From Comamonas testosteroni TK102 (GTDB taxonomy: Bacteria > Pseudomonadota > Gammaproteobacteria > Burkholderiales > Burkholderiaceae_C): a stretch of DNA of 64,000 bases. Location of the stretch: positions 62,001 to 126,000 of the forward strand of contig NZ_CP006704.1 of NCBI RefSeq assembly GCF_000739375.1, in the 5' to 3' direction. This document shows positions 17,705 through 25,691 of this stretch, in pieces. Below the pieces are notes generated by a model. The model saw nothing but the letters and a program-made list of their open reading frames with translations. It did not search any database and was not told where the DNA came from. The translations under genes were made by a program, and so were the position numbers. The number at the start of each line of letters is the position of its first letter. Positions within the stretch are counted from its first letter, which is position 1.

Positions 17705-18685
17705 ATGTCTTTGAACTTTCGCTCTCTGGATCTGAATCTGCTGCGCGTCTTCGATGAGGTCATGTCCGAACGCAGCCTCACGCGCGCGGCGCACAAGCTC
17801 AGCATCACCCAGCCGGCGGTCAGCAATGCCATGCGCCGGCTGCGCGAGGTCCTGGGCGACGAGCTGCTGGTGCGCCAGGGGCAGGGCGTGGAGCCCACGC
17901 CGCGCGCCCAGGCCCTGTGGCCGGTGATACGCGAGGCCCTGCAGCATCTGGAGGGCGCACTCGCGCCCGACGAGTTCGATCCCGAGACGGCCAGCACCAC
18001 GTTCGTGATCGCCATGGCCGATGCCACGGCCGCCACGCTGATTCCGCCGCTGTACCCGATCCTGGCGCGCGAGGCACCGGGCCTGGGCATACGCCTGCTG
18101 CCGCTGACCACGCGTGATCCCAGATCCTTGCTCGACGATGGCGAGGCAGACATGGCCGTGGGCTATTTTCCCGCCGTGCTGGCCGATCTGACGGCGCGTG
18201 CACAGGCCGGCGGTCTGGTGGCGTTTGACAGCCGCCGCCTGTACGAGGGCGAGTACCTGTGCGTGATGCGCAAGGACCATCCGCTGGCGCATGTGCCGCT
18301 GACGCTGGACAACTACTGCGCGGCCCGCCATATGCTGGTCAGCTTCTCGGGCCGCTCCTTCGGCTTCATCGACGAGGCCCTGGCCTCGCTGGGGCGTTCG
18401 CGCGAAGTGGTGCTCACCGTCAACCAGTTCTTCACCGCGGCGCGCGTGGTGATCAACTCCGATCTGCTGACCATACTGCCGCGCCATTTCGTGCCCGTGA
18501 CCGGCATGGGCGATCAGCTGGAGCTGCGCGATCTGCCCTTCGATGTCACGCCCGTGCATGTGGATGCGCTGTGGCGCCGGCGCGGCCCGCACCCGCAGGC
18601 CTATGACTGGCTGCTGAAAACGCTGACGCGCTCTGCCGAGATCACCTTTGCCAATGGTACGGCCCAGGTCACCCAGCATGGTTGA
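17705..18685 (+). CDS. LysR-family transcriptional regulator
   Basis: A 326-residue LysR regulator opening FRSLDLNLLRVFDEVMSERS with the HTH at residues 5-62 (LTRAAHKLSITQPAVSNAMR). The opening and effector domain resemble the NodD/LinR/PcpR-like group that responds to aromatic or acyl compounds. It starts behind a weak site near 17690 and is followed 13 bp later by a phosphoesterase gene on the same strand. The target is unknown; no catabolic operon is directly divergent. Confidence 0.85.
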   Translation: MSLNFRSLDLNLLRVFDEVMSERSLTRAAHKLSITQPAVSNAMRRLREVLGDELLVRQGQGVEPTPRAQALWPVIREALQHLEGALAPDEFDPETASTTFVIAMADATAATLIPPLYPILAREAPGLGIRLLPLTTRDPRSLLDDGEADMAVGYFPAVLADLTARAQAGGLVAFDSRRLYEGEYLCVMRKDHPLAHVPLTLDNYCAARHMLVSFSGRSFGFIDEALASLGRSREVVLTVNQFFTAARVVINSDLLTILPRHFVPVTGMGDQLELRDLPFDVTPVHVDALWRRRGPHPQAYDWLLKTLTRSAEITFANGTAQVTQHG

Positions 18686-18698
18686 CTAAACTAGCCGC

Positions 18699-19577
18699 AT
18701 GAAGATCCAGCTGCTGTCCGACCTGCACCTTGAAGTCCATCCCCAATTCGTGGCCCAGCCGGCGGCCGGCGCCGATGTGCTGGTGCTGGCCGGCGATATC
18801 GGCTCCTACCAGAGCAGCAGCCAGGTCGATGGCGAGAACTTCGGGCTGGAGCGTTTCTCGCCGCTGCCGCAATACGCGGCCTGGCCCACGCCCGTGCTGT
18901 TCGTGCCCGGCAATCACGAGTACGACATGCAGGACTTCGACGAGGCGCGACTGCGCCTGCAGCGCGTGTGCGACAAGCTGGGTCTGATCTGGCTCGACCG
19001 TGAAACCGTGCTCATGGACGGCGTGCGCTTCATCGGCACCACGCTGTGGAGCGACTTCGACGCCATGGCCATGCATGAGGGCGTGAGCGATGCCACGCGC
19101 TTGCACAGGCTGCGCGAGAAGGCTTTTCGCGCCGCCAATTTCTATCTGCAAAAGACCGGCGGCAGCCGCCAGGGCGAGCCGTTTCTGGCCGCGCCCATGC
19201 GCGAGGAAAGCCTGCTCTGCCAGGACTGGCTGCGCGCCGCGCTGCAGCAGCCGTTTGACGGGCCCACGGTGGCCGTGACCCACTTTGCGCCCAGTCTGCG
19301 CAGCGCCGATCCGCGCTACGGGCTGGTGCCCGGCACGGCCGGCTTCTGCAATGTGATGGACGACTTTCTGCCCCACGCCCAGCTCTGGCTGCACGGCCAT
19401 CTGCATTGCGCCAGCGACTACATCGCCAGCGGCCGGCGCGACGACGGCAGCGCCTGGCAATGCCGTGTGGTGGCCAACCCTCTCGGCTATGCCCGCAAGG
19501 GAGAGCAGGATGACTTTCTGCCGGCATCGACAATTGACTTGAGCCAAGTCAAGATGCTGACTGTCCCCAGCCCTTAG
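18699..19577 (+). CDS. Calcineurin-like metallophosphoesterase
   Basis: The 292-residue protein shows all five metallophosphoesterase blocks: DLHLEVHP, GDIGSY, PGNHEYD, THFAPS and HGHLHC. It would use two metal ions to cleave a phosphomonoester or diester in the cytoplasm. The substrate is not predictable. It may be cotranscribed with the upstream LysR gene (13 bp gap) and the downstream universal stress gene (29 bp gap). Confidence 0.88.
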   Translation: MKIQLLSDLHLEVHPQFVAQPAAGADVLVLAGDIGSYQSSSQVDGENFGLERFSPLPQYAAWPTPVLFVPGNHEYDMQDFDEARLRLQRVCDKLGLIWLDRETVLMDGVRFIGTTLWSDFDAMAMHEGVSDATRLHRLREKAFRAANFYLQKTGGSRQGEPFLAAPMREESLLCQDWLRAALQQPFDGPTVAVTHFAPSLRSADPRYGLVPGTAGFCNVMDDFLPHAQLWLHGHLHCASDYIASGRRDDGSAWQCRVVANPLGYARKGEQDDFLPASTIDLSQVKMLTVPSP

Positions 19578-19606
19578 GCTTGAGACATCAACAAGGAGAA
19601 ATTGGT

Positions 19607-20029
19607 ATGAAGATCTTGCTCGCTGTGGACGGCAGTGCCTACACCCAGAAAATGCTGGCCTATCTGACCTCGCATCAGGAGATGCTGGGCACGGGCCACG
19701 AGTACACCATCATCACCGTGCAGCCGCTGCTGCCGCCTCGTGCACGCGCTGCGCTGGGCAAGGAAGTGGTGGAGCAGTACTACGACGAAGAATCCGCCAA
19801 GATCCTGCAGCCCGTGCTGGAGTTCCTGAAGGGGCGTGGCGTCGAGGCGCACAGCATCTCCAAGGTCGGCCCCATTGCCGACACCATCATCCATACTGCC
19901 CAGGACGGCAAGTTCGACCTGATCGCCATGGGCACGCATGGCCACGGCGCGCTGGGCCGCCTGGTCATGGGCTCGGTCAGCTCGCAGGTGCTGGCGGGCT
20001 GCACCATCCCCGTGCTGCTGATTCGCTGA
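19607..20029 (+). CDS. Universal stress protein (UspA family)
   Basis: A 140-residue single-domain Usp protein: N-terminal MKILLAVDGSAYT and the C-terminal ATP-binding signature MGTHGHGALGRLVMGSVS (G-2x-G-9x-G-S type). It would dimerise in the cytoplasm. The ATG at 19607 follows AAGGAG; an upstream in-frame ATG at 19580 lacks a site. A terminator follows at 20151. Confidence 0.92.
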   Translation: MKILLAVDGSAYTQKMLAYLTSHQEMLGTGHEYTIITVQPLLPPRARAALGKEVVEQYYDEESAKILQPVLEFLKGRGVEAHSISKVGPIADTIIHTAQDGKFDLIAMGTHGHGALGRLVMGSVSSQVLAGCTIPVLLIR

Positions 20030-20150
20030 TTTTCATAGCTGCTTGCGCTTGATCTGCATGCACATCAGGCATAAAACAGCGTCAAATCAAGGATGGATGA
20101 GCGTCCACAGCTACAAAAACCAAAGTACCTCCGTTTGACTTCAAGCTCTC

Positions 20151-20182
20151 AAGGCCGCGCTGCAAAGCACGGCCTTTTTTTT
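20151..20182 (+). terminator. Rho-independent terminator after the universal stress gene
   Basis: AAGGCCG pairs with CGGCCTT around CGCTGCAAAGCA and is followed by eight or so T residues. It separates the plus-strand gene from the convergent argP-like gene. Confidence 0.8.
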
Positions 20183-20193
20183 GGCTGCATCAT

Positions 20194-21105
20194 TCATGCT
20201 TGCAGCAGTTGCCGGGCCTTGCCAAGCAAGGCCTGGCTGACATGGGCCAGCACGCGTGACTCCAGATTCCAGCAATGCCAGAACAGCGCGATGGACAGCG
20301 CATGGCCGGGCGCAATCTCGACCAGATCGCCAGCCTCCAGCGCAGGCTGCACCAGCAACTGCGGCAGCACGCCCAGGCCCCAGCCGGCACGCACGGCGCG
20401 CACCTGCGCCTCGCAGCTGGGCAGCAGGATCTGGTGCTGCAGCGACACATTGCGCAGGCCCAGGCAGCGCGCCACGAACTCGGCCTGCATATCGTCCTTG
20501 CGGTTGAAGGACAGATAGGGCAGCTGGTTGAAGTTCTTGCGCGTCAGCCCCTGCGGCAGTCTTTGCCGGGCAAACTCGGCCGAGGCCACGGCCACATAGC
20601 GCATGGCACCCAGGGGCTGCACCGTGCAGCCGCGCAGGGCCCGACCCAGCGTGGTCACGCAGCCCATGACCTGGCCCGAGCGCAGCAGCTCCTGCGTGAA
20701 GTCCTGGTCGTCGACCACCACCTCCAGCGGCAGGCCGCTCCTCACCAGCTCGTCAAGGGCCGTCATGGCCCAGGTGGCAATGCTGTCGGCATTGATGGCG
20801 ATGGAGACGATTTCGCCGGCCAGACTCTGCCCGGTCTGCGGTGCCAGTTCCTGCAGCTCATGCGCGAGATCGGCGCGCAGCAGGCGCAGCTGCTTGGCAT
20901 GCTTGAGCAGCAGCCGACCGGCGCTGGTGGGCTTGACGGGGCGTGTGCGCTCCACCAGCACCGAACCCACCTGAGCCTCCAGCGCGCGCAGGCGCTGGGA
21001 CACGGCCGACTGGGTGATGTGCAGCTTTTGCGCGGCGCGCTCGAAGCCGCCTTCCTCCACGATGGCGGCCAGGCATTCCAGCGCAACAGGGTCCCAGGAA
21101 CTCAT
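20194..21105 (-). CDS. argP: ArgP-type LysR regulator
   Basis: This 303-residue LysR protein matches the ArgP/IciA/LysG subgroup: an HTH opening WDPVALECLAAIVEEGGFER then KLHITQSAVSQRLRALE, with FNRKDDMQ in the effector domain. Members sense lysine or arginine and usually control a LysE-type exporter. Here it is divergent from a D-amino-acid dehydrogenase gene instead, with an 84-bp gap containing an AGCATT/AATGCT dyad. The likely role is amino-acid-dependent activation of that dehydrogenase. Confidence 0.85.
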   Translation of the reverse strand: MSSWDPVALECLAAIVEEGGFERAAQKLHITQSAVSQRLRALEAQVGSVLVERTRPVKPTSAGRLLLKHAKQLRLLRADLAHELQELAPQTGQSLAGEIVSIAINADSIATWAMTALDELVRSGLPLEVVVDDQDFTQELLRSGQVMGCVTTLGRALRGCTVQPLGAMRYVAVASAEFARQRLPQGLTRKNFNQLPYLSFNRKDDMQAEFVARCLGLRNVSLQHQILLPSCEAQVRAVRAGWGLGVLPQLLVQPALEAGDLVEIAPGHALSIALFWHCWNLESRVLAHVSQALLGKARQLLQA

Positions 21106-21117
21106 GGCAATTCCATT

Positions 21118-21152
21118 AGCATTTCTGATGAAACTGCTGAAAATTTAATGCT
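21118..21152. promoter_or_regulatory. Dyad in the argP-dadA intergenic region
   Basis: AGCATT (21118-21123) and AATGCT (21147-21152) form an inverted repeat separated by an AT-rich spacer between the divergent regulator and dehydrogenase genes. This is the place where a LysR protein would bind. Binding is inferred from position only. Confidence 0.4.
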
Positions 21153-21189
21153 GCTTTTGTTTGCCTGCAAGAGTGCAGACACTGGCCGC

Positions 21190-22524
21190 ATGAACATCAT
21201 CGTCCTGGGCGCCGGCATCATCGGCATCAGCACCGCCTGGCATCTGCGCGAGCGCGGTCATCAAGTCACCGTGGTGGACCGCCAGAGCGGTCCGGCCCTG
21301 GAGACCAGCTATGCCAATGGCGGCCAGATCTCGGTCAGCTACTGTGAGCCCTGGGCCAATCGCCAGGCGCCCTGGAAGGCGCTGAAATGGATGTTCGACA
21401 AACAGGCTCCGCTGCTGCTGCGGCCCCGGCTCGACAGCGCGCAATGGCGCTGGTGCCTGCAGTTCCTGGCCCAGTGCAATGACCGGGCGTTCGCGCGCAA
21501 TGTCCAGCAGATCGTGGCGCTGGGCGCCTACAGCCATCTGGCGCTCAAGGACATGGTCCAGAAGACCGGTATCGAGTTCGAGCGGCTGGAGCGCGGCATT
21601 GCCCATTTCTACAGTAGCCGGCAGGCGTTTGCCGAGGCCGCCGAAGGCGTGGAGCTGATGCGGCAATACGGCGTGCAGCGCCGTCTGGTCAGCTGCGAAG
21701 AGCTGCTTGCCATCGAGCCTGCATTCACGCCCTATGCCGCGCAGATTGCGGGTGGCACGTTCACCGCTACCGATGAGTCCGGTGATGCGCGTCTGTTCAC
21801 CGAAAAGCTGGCCGATCTCTGTGCCCAGGCCGGTGTGCAGTTCCTCTACGGCCACGACATCCTGAGCCTGCAGCCGGCGCGCCGGGGCAAGCCAGCCCGG
21901 GTGCAGATTCGCGACGGCAGCGATGGCACCCGGCGCATGCTGGGCGCGGATGCCGTGGTGGTCGCCTGCGGCTCCTACACGCCGCTGTTGCTCAGGCCTC
22001 TGGGCGTGCATGTGCCCATCTACCCGGGCAAGGGCTATAGCGCCACCCTGCCGCTGCTGCGGCCCGAAAAAGCCCCTATGGTCTCCACCATCGACGACAG
22101 CCGCAAGGTCGCCATGAGCCGTTTGGGCAACCGCCTGCGCGTGGCCGGCACCATTGAGTTGGGCGGCTTCGATCTGAGCCTGGACACGCCCACGGCCAGG
22201 GCGCGTTGCGAGATGCTGGTCGCGCGCGTGGAGGAGCTGATGCCCGGCGTCTGCGACACGCGCCTGCCCGAGCAGGGCGGCGATCCGCAGTTCTGGTGCG
22301 GTCTGCGGCCCGCCACGCCCAGCAACATTCCCTGCATCGGTGCCACCCAGGCTGCTGGAATCTGGGTCAATGCCGGGCATGGCACCCTGGGCTGGACGCA
22401 TGGTGCAGGGTCGGGCAAGGCCATGGCAGCCCTGATGAGCGGCGAGCGCCCGGCGCTGGATTTCCGGTTCTGGGATGAGCCGGTTCCCGAGATCGCTCGC
22501 GGCGCGCGGATTGCGTCGGCCTGA
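21190..22524 (+). CDS. dadA: D-amino-acid dehydrogenase, small subunit type (DadA)
   Basis: The 444-residue flavoprotein starts MNIIVLGAGIIGIST with the Rossmann loop GAGIIG, has the DadA motif ETSYANGGQISVSYCEPWAN (about residues 38-57), and ends with the FAD-binding WCGLRPATPSNIP and NAGHGTLGWTHGAGSGK. It oxidises D-alanine and related D-amino acids, feeding electrons to quinones. I used the ATG at 21190; the longer upstream open frame overlaps argP on the other strand and has no homology. It is divergent from argP and distinct from the shorter paralogue at 3.3 kb. Confidence 0.92.
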   Translation: MNIIVLGAGIIGISTAWHLRERGHQVTVVDRQSGPALETSYANGGQISVSYCEPWANRQAPWKALKWMFDKQAPLLLRPRLDSAQWRWCLQFLAQCNDRAFARNVQQIVALGAYSHLALKDMVQKTGIEFERLERGIAHFYSSRQAFAEAAEGVELMRQYGVQRRLVSCEELLAIEPAFTPYAAQIAGGTFTATDESGDARLFTEKLADLCAQAGVQFLYGHDILSLQPARRGKPARVQIRDGSDGTRRMLGADAVVVACGSYTPLLLRPLGVHVPIYPGKGYSATLPLLRPEKAPMVSTIDDSRKVAMSRLGNRLRVAGTIELGGFDLSLDTPTARARCEMLVARVEELMPGVCDTRLPEQGGDPQFWCGLRPATPSNIPCIGATQAAGIWVNAGHGTLGWTHGAGSGKAMAALMSGERPALDFRFWDEPVPEIARGARIASA

Positions 22525-22637
22525 GACAGGGCATGGGACTGCAGGACGAGTACGGGCTGGCTGACTCTTTTGCCCGGATTGACGGTATCGCTGCGTGGGG
22601 CTCTTACATACAATCACGCCAGCAACTCGTCCATGCC

Positions 22638-23129
22638 ATGACCCAGCACGACATCACTCCAGCCCTTGACACTTCACGTTCCTTCGCGCGCTCATTGCCC
22701 ATGGCTTTGCTCAAGGCCCGCGAGGCGGTCATGGTGCGCTTTCGTCCTTCGCTGCGTGCGCACGGACTGACCGAGCAGCAATGGCGCGTGCTGCGCATCA
22801 TGTCGGTGGCCGACAGGCGTCTGCGTCCCATGGAGCTGTCGCAGCTGACCTTCATCAGCATGCCCAGCCTCTCGCGCCTGCTCAAGACGCTGGAAGGGCG
22901 TTTGCTCATCAAGCGCGGCCGCCATGTGGCCGACCTGCGGGGCTCCGAGTTCGCCCTCACGCCCGCCGGCCAGGAAATGGTGGCGCAGATCGTGCCGCAT
23001 TTCGAAACCATCTACACCGAGATCGAGGAGCAACTGGGCAGCGCCGAGAGCGAGCAGCTGTTCCGCATCCTCGAGCATGTGGTGCAAAGCCTGGGCCTGC
23101 CCGGAGAAGACGAGCTGGGCACGGACTGA
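22638..23129 (+). CDS. MarR-family regulator, HpaR-like
   Basis: A 163-residue winged-helix protein with the MarR core: RAHGLTEQQWRVLRIMS, then the recognition helix around LTFISMPSLSRLLKTLE and the wing KRGRHVADLRG. The sequence is close to HpaR, which represses homoprotocatechuate degradation, but no hpa genes are in the window; only a flavin reductase-like gene lies 0.9 kb downstream. The start at 22638 matches the usual family length; an upstream in-frame start at 22533 is possible. Confidence 0.82.
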   Translation: MTQHDITPALDTSRSFARSLPMALLKAREAVMVRFRPSLRAHGLTEQQWRVLRIMSVADRRLRPMELSQLTFISMPSLSRLLKTLEGRLLIKRGRHVADLRGSEFALTPAGQEMVAQIVPHFETIYTEIEEQLGSAESEQLFRILEHVVQSLGLPGEDELGTD

Positions 23130-23155
23130 GGCGCCGGCCACGGCACAATGCAGTC

Positions 23156-23797
23156 ATGAGTGCTGCGATCGCCGTCATCGACTTTGAAACCACGGGCATG
23201 ACGCCCGCCCAGGGCGCCAGGGCCACCGAGGTGGCCATCGTGCTGCTGGAGCAGGGCCGTGTGGTGGACCGCTTCCAGAGCCTGATGCAGGCCGGAGCCT
23301 GGGTCTCGCCCTTCATCACCGAGCTCACCGGCATCACCAACGCGATGCTGCGCACGGCGCCGCCCGCCGCCGAGGTGATGCGCGATGCAGCCCGCTTTGT
23401 GGGCGGCGCACCCATGGTGGCCCACAACGCATCGTTCGACAGCAAGTTCTGGCAGGCCGAGCTGGCACTGGCGGGCGAAGCCGCCCCCCAGCTGTTTGCC
23501 TGCACCGTGCTGCTGTCGCGCCGCATCTATCCGCAGGCGCCCAGCCACAGCCTGGGCAATCTGGCGCGCTATCTGCACCTGCCTTCCACGGGCCGCGCCC
23601 ACCGGGCGCTGGCCGATGCCGAGATGGCGGCGGCCTTGCTGGCCCGCATGCAGCAGGACCTGTGCGAGCGCCATGCCCTGCCCTGGCCCGAACATGCGCT
23701 GCTGATGCAGCTGCAGCGCTGCAGCAAGGCCAAGGTCGGCGGGTGGCTGGCGCAGCAGGCCGGTCAGGGGCTGCTGGCAGCACAGACCCAGGATTGA
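23156..23797 (+). CDS. DnaQ-like 3'-5' exonuclease (DEDDh)
   Basis: The 213-residue protein carries the three exonuclease motifs of the epsilon/RNase T superfamily: DFETTG (residues 9-14), HNASFDSKFW, and HRALADAEMAA with the catalytic His and Asp. There is no polymerase or GIY-YIG partner domain. It probably trims DNA or RNA 3' ends. It begins 27 bp after the MarR gene on the same strand. Confidence 0.87.
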   Translation: MSAAIAVIDFETTGMTPAQGARATEVAIVLLEQGRVVDRFQSLMQAGAWVSPFITELTGITNAMLRTAPPAAEVMRDAARFVGGAPMVAHNASFDSKFWQAELALAGEAAPQLFACTVLLSRRIYPQAPSHSLGNLARYLHLPSTGRAHRALADAEMAAALLARMQQDLCERHALPWPEHALLMQLQRCSKAKVGGWLAQQAGQGLLAAQTQD

Positions 23798-23892
23798 TGA
23801 AGATTTTGGCCTGCAGGCATTTCCAGCCCTGCGTAAGATGCTATCAAAATTGATGATTCTGGCCTTAAGCCCTTACGGATTGTGACTGGCTA

Positions 23893-23954
23893 GGTTCAAG
23901 TTGATAATTGCTCAAGTCCTGCAGATGCCCCTTGGGATCTGCTGATCTTGAACC
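23893..23954 (+). promoter_or_regulatory. Nested inverted repeats upstream of the flavin reductase gene
   Basis: An outer pair GGTTCAAG / CTTGAACC (23893-23900, 23947-23954) encloses an inner pair GCAGAT / ATCTGC with CCC/GGG at its centre. The structure ends 41 bp before the GTG start. It lacks a T run, so it may be a folded leader or an operator. Confidence 0.4.
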
Positions 23955-23995
23955 GTGGCGCACCGTTGTGGTCGCTGACCTGAGCTCTGAATTTC

Positions 23996-24520
23996 GTGAA
24001 CTCCGCCTTGCCTACCTCCGTCTTGCGTTCGGCCTTGCCTTTCTCGCAGCGCGAATTTCGCGATGCGCTGGGGCAATTTGCCACCGGCGTGACCATCATC
24101 ACGGCGCGCAGTGCAGAGGGCCATGCGGTGGGCTCCACGGTCAGCTCCTTCAACGCGCTGTCGCTGGCGCCCTCTCTGGTGCTCTGGAGCCTGGGTCTGA
24201 AGGCCAACTCCCTGCCCGTGTTCCGCCACAGCACCCACTACGCGGTCCACGTGCTGGCGGCTTCGCAAAAGCCGCTGGCCGAGCTGTTTGCACGCAAGGG
24301 AGCGGACCGGTTCAGCCATACGCAACACCATGACTCCGAGCATGGCGTGCCGCTGCTCGAGGGCTGCAGCGCGGTCTTCGAGTGCCGCAATCTGCGCCAG
24401 CATGAGGAGGGCGACCATCTGCTCTTCATCGGCGAGGTGGAACGCTGCGAGCACCATGCCGACCGCGCGCCGCTGCTCTACCACTCGGGCCATATGCACG
24501 CCCACGGCTTCGTCAGGTAA
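23996..24520 (+). CDS. Flavin reductase domain protein (HpaC/NtaB-like)
   Basis: This 174-residue split-barrel protein shows the flavin reductase signature FRDALGQFATGVTIIT, then STVSSFNALSLAPSLVLWSL and a C-terminal GEVERCEHH segment. These enzymes supply reduced FMN or FAD to two-component monooxygenases. No monooxygenase is next to it; the downstream gene is a Fe(II)/2-oxoglutarate dioxygenase that needs no flavin. The start is a GTG at 23996, without a clear ribosome site, so the exact N-terminus is uncertain. Confidence 0.85.
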   Translation: MNSALPTSVLRSALPFSQREFRDALGQFATGVTIITARSAEGHAVGSTVSSFNALSLAPSLVLWSLGLKANSLPVFRHSTHYAVHVLAASQKPLAELFARKGADRFSHTQHHDSEHGVPLLEGCSAVFECRNLRQHEEGDHLLFIGEVERCEHHADRAPLLYHSGHMHAHGFVR

Positions 24521-24650
24521 GGCCGGCTGCCGACTGGGAACCCTACCTAGTCGGCTTGAACGATACCGATCTCCAAGGCCCGCCCTAGATTGCACCCAGG
24601 CCTGCAGCGTCATGCCGCAGGACATTGGTGCAACGCTTTGGAGACATATC

Positions 24651-25562
24651 ATGATCGATTGCGGAGACAGGCCGGCCCATACCCAGCGCAAGGTGGCTGC
24701 GGCAAGCAGCACGGGGATCGAGCTCAGGCGCATCTCCCCTGCCATAGGCGTGGAGGTTTCGGGCATAGACCTGCGCCAGCCCATGAGCGAGGAGCAGACG
24801 CGCGAGCTGCGTCAGGCGCTGGTGGCGCACAAGGTGCTGGTGTTTCGCGAGCAGAACATCACGCCTGCCCAGCATGTGGCGTTTGCGCGCCGCTTCGGCG
24901 AGCTGGAGCTGCACCCGGTGTTCCCCCATCACCCAGACCATGCCGAGCTGGTGCTTCTCGGCGGCAACAGCAAGGTCCCGGGCACCGAGAACGTCTATCA
25001 CACCGATGTCTCCTGGCGCGAGACCCCATCCATGGCCTCGGTGCTGCGCTGCGTGGAATGCCCCGAGGTCGGCGGCGACACGGTCTGGATCAATATGGAG
25101 CAGGCCTACGAGCAGTTGCCCGAGACGCGCAAGCAGCAGATCGCCGGCCTGTATGCCGTGCATGACATCCTGCCCTCGTTCGGCGCGCGCATGACGTCTG
25201 CGGAGCAGGCCCAGGCGCGCGGCAAATATCCGCCCGTGGTTCACCCGGTGGTGCGCACCCACCCCGAAAGCGGCCGGAAGATTCTCTACGTCAACGAAAC
25301 CTTCGTCACGCATTTCGCCAATTTCAGCTCGCACTTCGACAGCTTTCGCTCGGCCAACGAAATTCATGCCCAGCAGCAGGATCTGATGAACTATCTGCTG
25401 CGCCAGCCCGCGATTCTGGAATACCAGATGCGCCTGCACTGGGAGCCCAACACCATTGCCATGTGGGACAACCGCTCCACCCAGCATTACGCGATTCAGG
25501 ACTATTTCCCGGCCGTGCGCCGCATGCACCGCGCCACGGTCAAGGGCGACAAGCCGTTCTAG
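24651..25562 (+). CDS. TauD/TfdA-family Fe(II)/2-oxoglutarate dioxygenase
   Basis: The 303-residue enzyme has the complete facial triad: His117-x-Asp119 (YHTDVSW) and distal His279 (NRSTQHYAI), with Arg294 fifteen residues later to hold 2-oxoglutarate, as in TauD. Such enzymes hydroxylate taurine, alkylsulfonates, alkylsulfates or phenoxyacetates, with decomposition to an aldehyde. No sulfonate transporter is adjacent, so the substrate is open. The ATG at 24651 follows GGAGACATATC. A 33-bp perfect palindrome lies 26 bp after the stop. Confidence 0.9.
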   Translation: MIDCGDRPAHTQRKVAAASSTGIELRRISPAIGVEVSGIDLRQPMSEEQTRELRQALVAHKVLVFREQNITPAQHVAFARRFGELELHPVFPHHPDHAELVLLGGNSKVPGTENVYHTDVSWRETPSMASVLRCVECPEVGGDTVWINMEQAYEQLPETRKQQIAGLYAVHDILPSFGARMTSAEQAQARGKYPPVVHPVVRTHPESGRKILYVNETFVTHFANFSSHFDSFRSANEIHAQQQDLMNYLLRQPAILEYQMRLHWEPNTIAMWDNRSTQHYAIQDYFPAVRRMHRATVKGDKPF

Positions 25563-25588
25563 GCCGTGCGCCGGCCAAACTGGGTCGT

Positions 25589-25621
25589 GCAGGTGGTTTA
25601 ACGCTGCGTTAAACCACCTGC
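25589..25621. repeat. Perfect 16+16 bp palindrome upstream of gor
   Basis: The left arm GCAGGTGGTTTAACGC and right arm GCGTTAAACCACCTGC are exact inverse complements around one T. No T run follows, so it is not a standard terminator. It lies between the dioxygenase stop and the gor start (71 bp downstream), where it could be an operator or an mRNA end-structure. Confidence 0.8.
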
Positions 25622-25691
25622 GGCAGTCTTGTCTTGTAGAGTTCAAAGCGGCAAGCATCTGCTTTGAACCTCCCAACCAGCGAGACAGAAC

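Noticed and set aside
20275..21189. N-terminal extension of the second dadA of about 300 residues
   Set aside because: It lies antisense to argP and has no homology; the flavoprotein fold begins exactly at the ATG at 21190.
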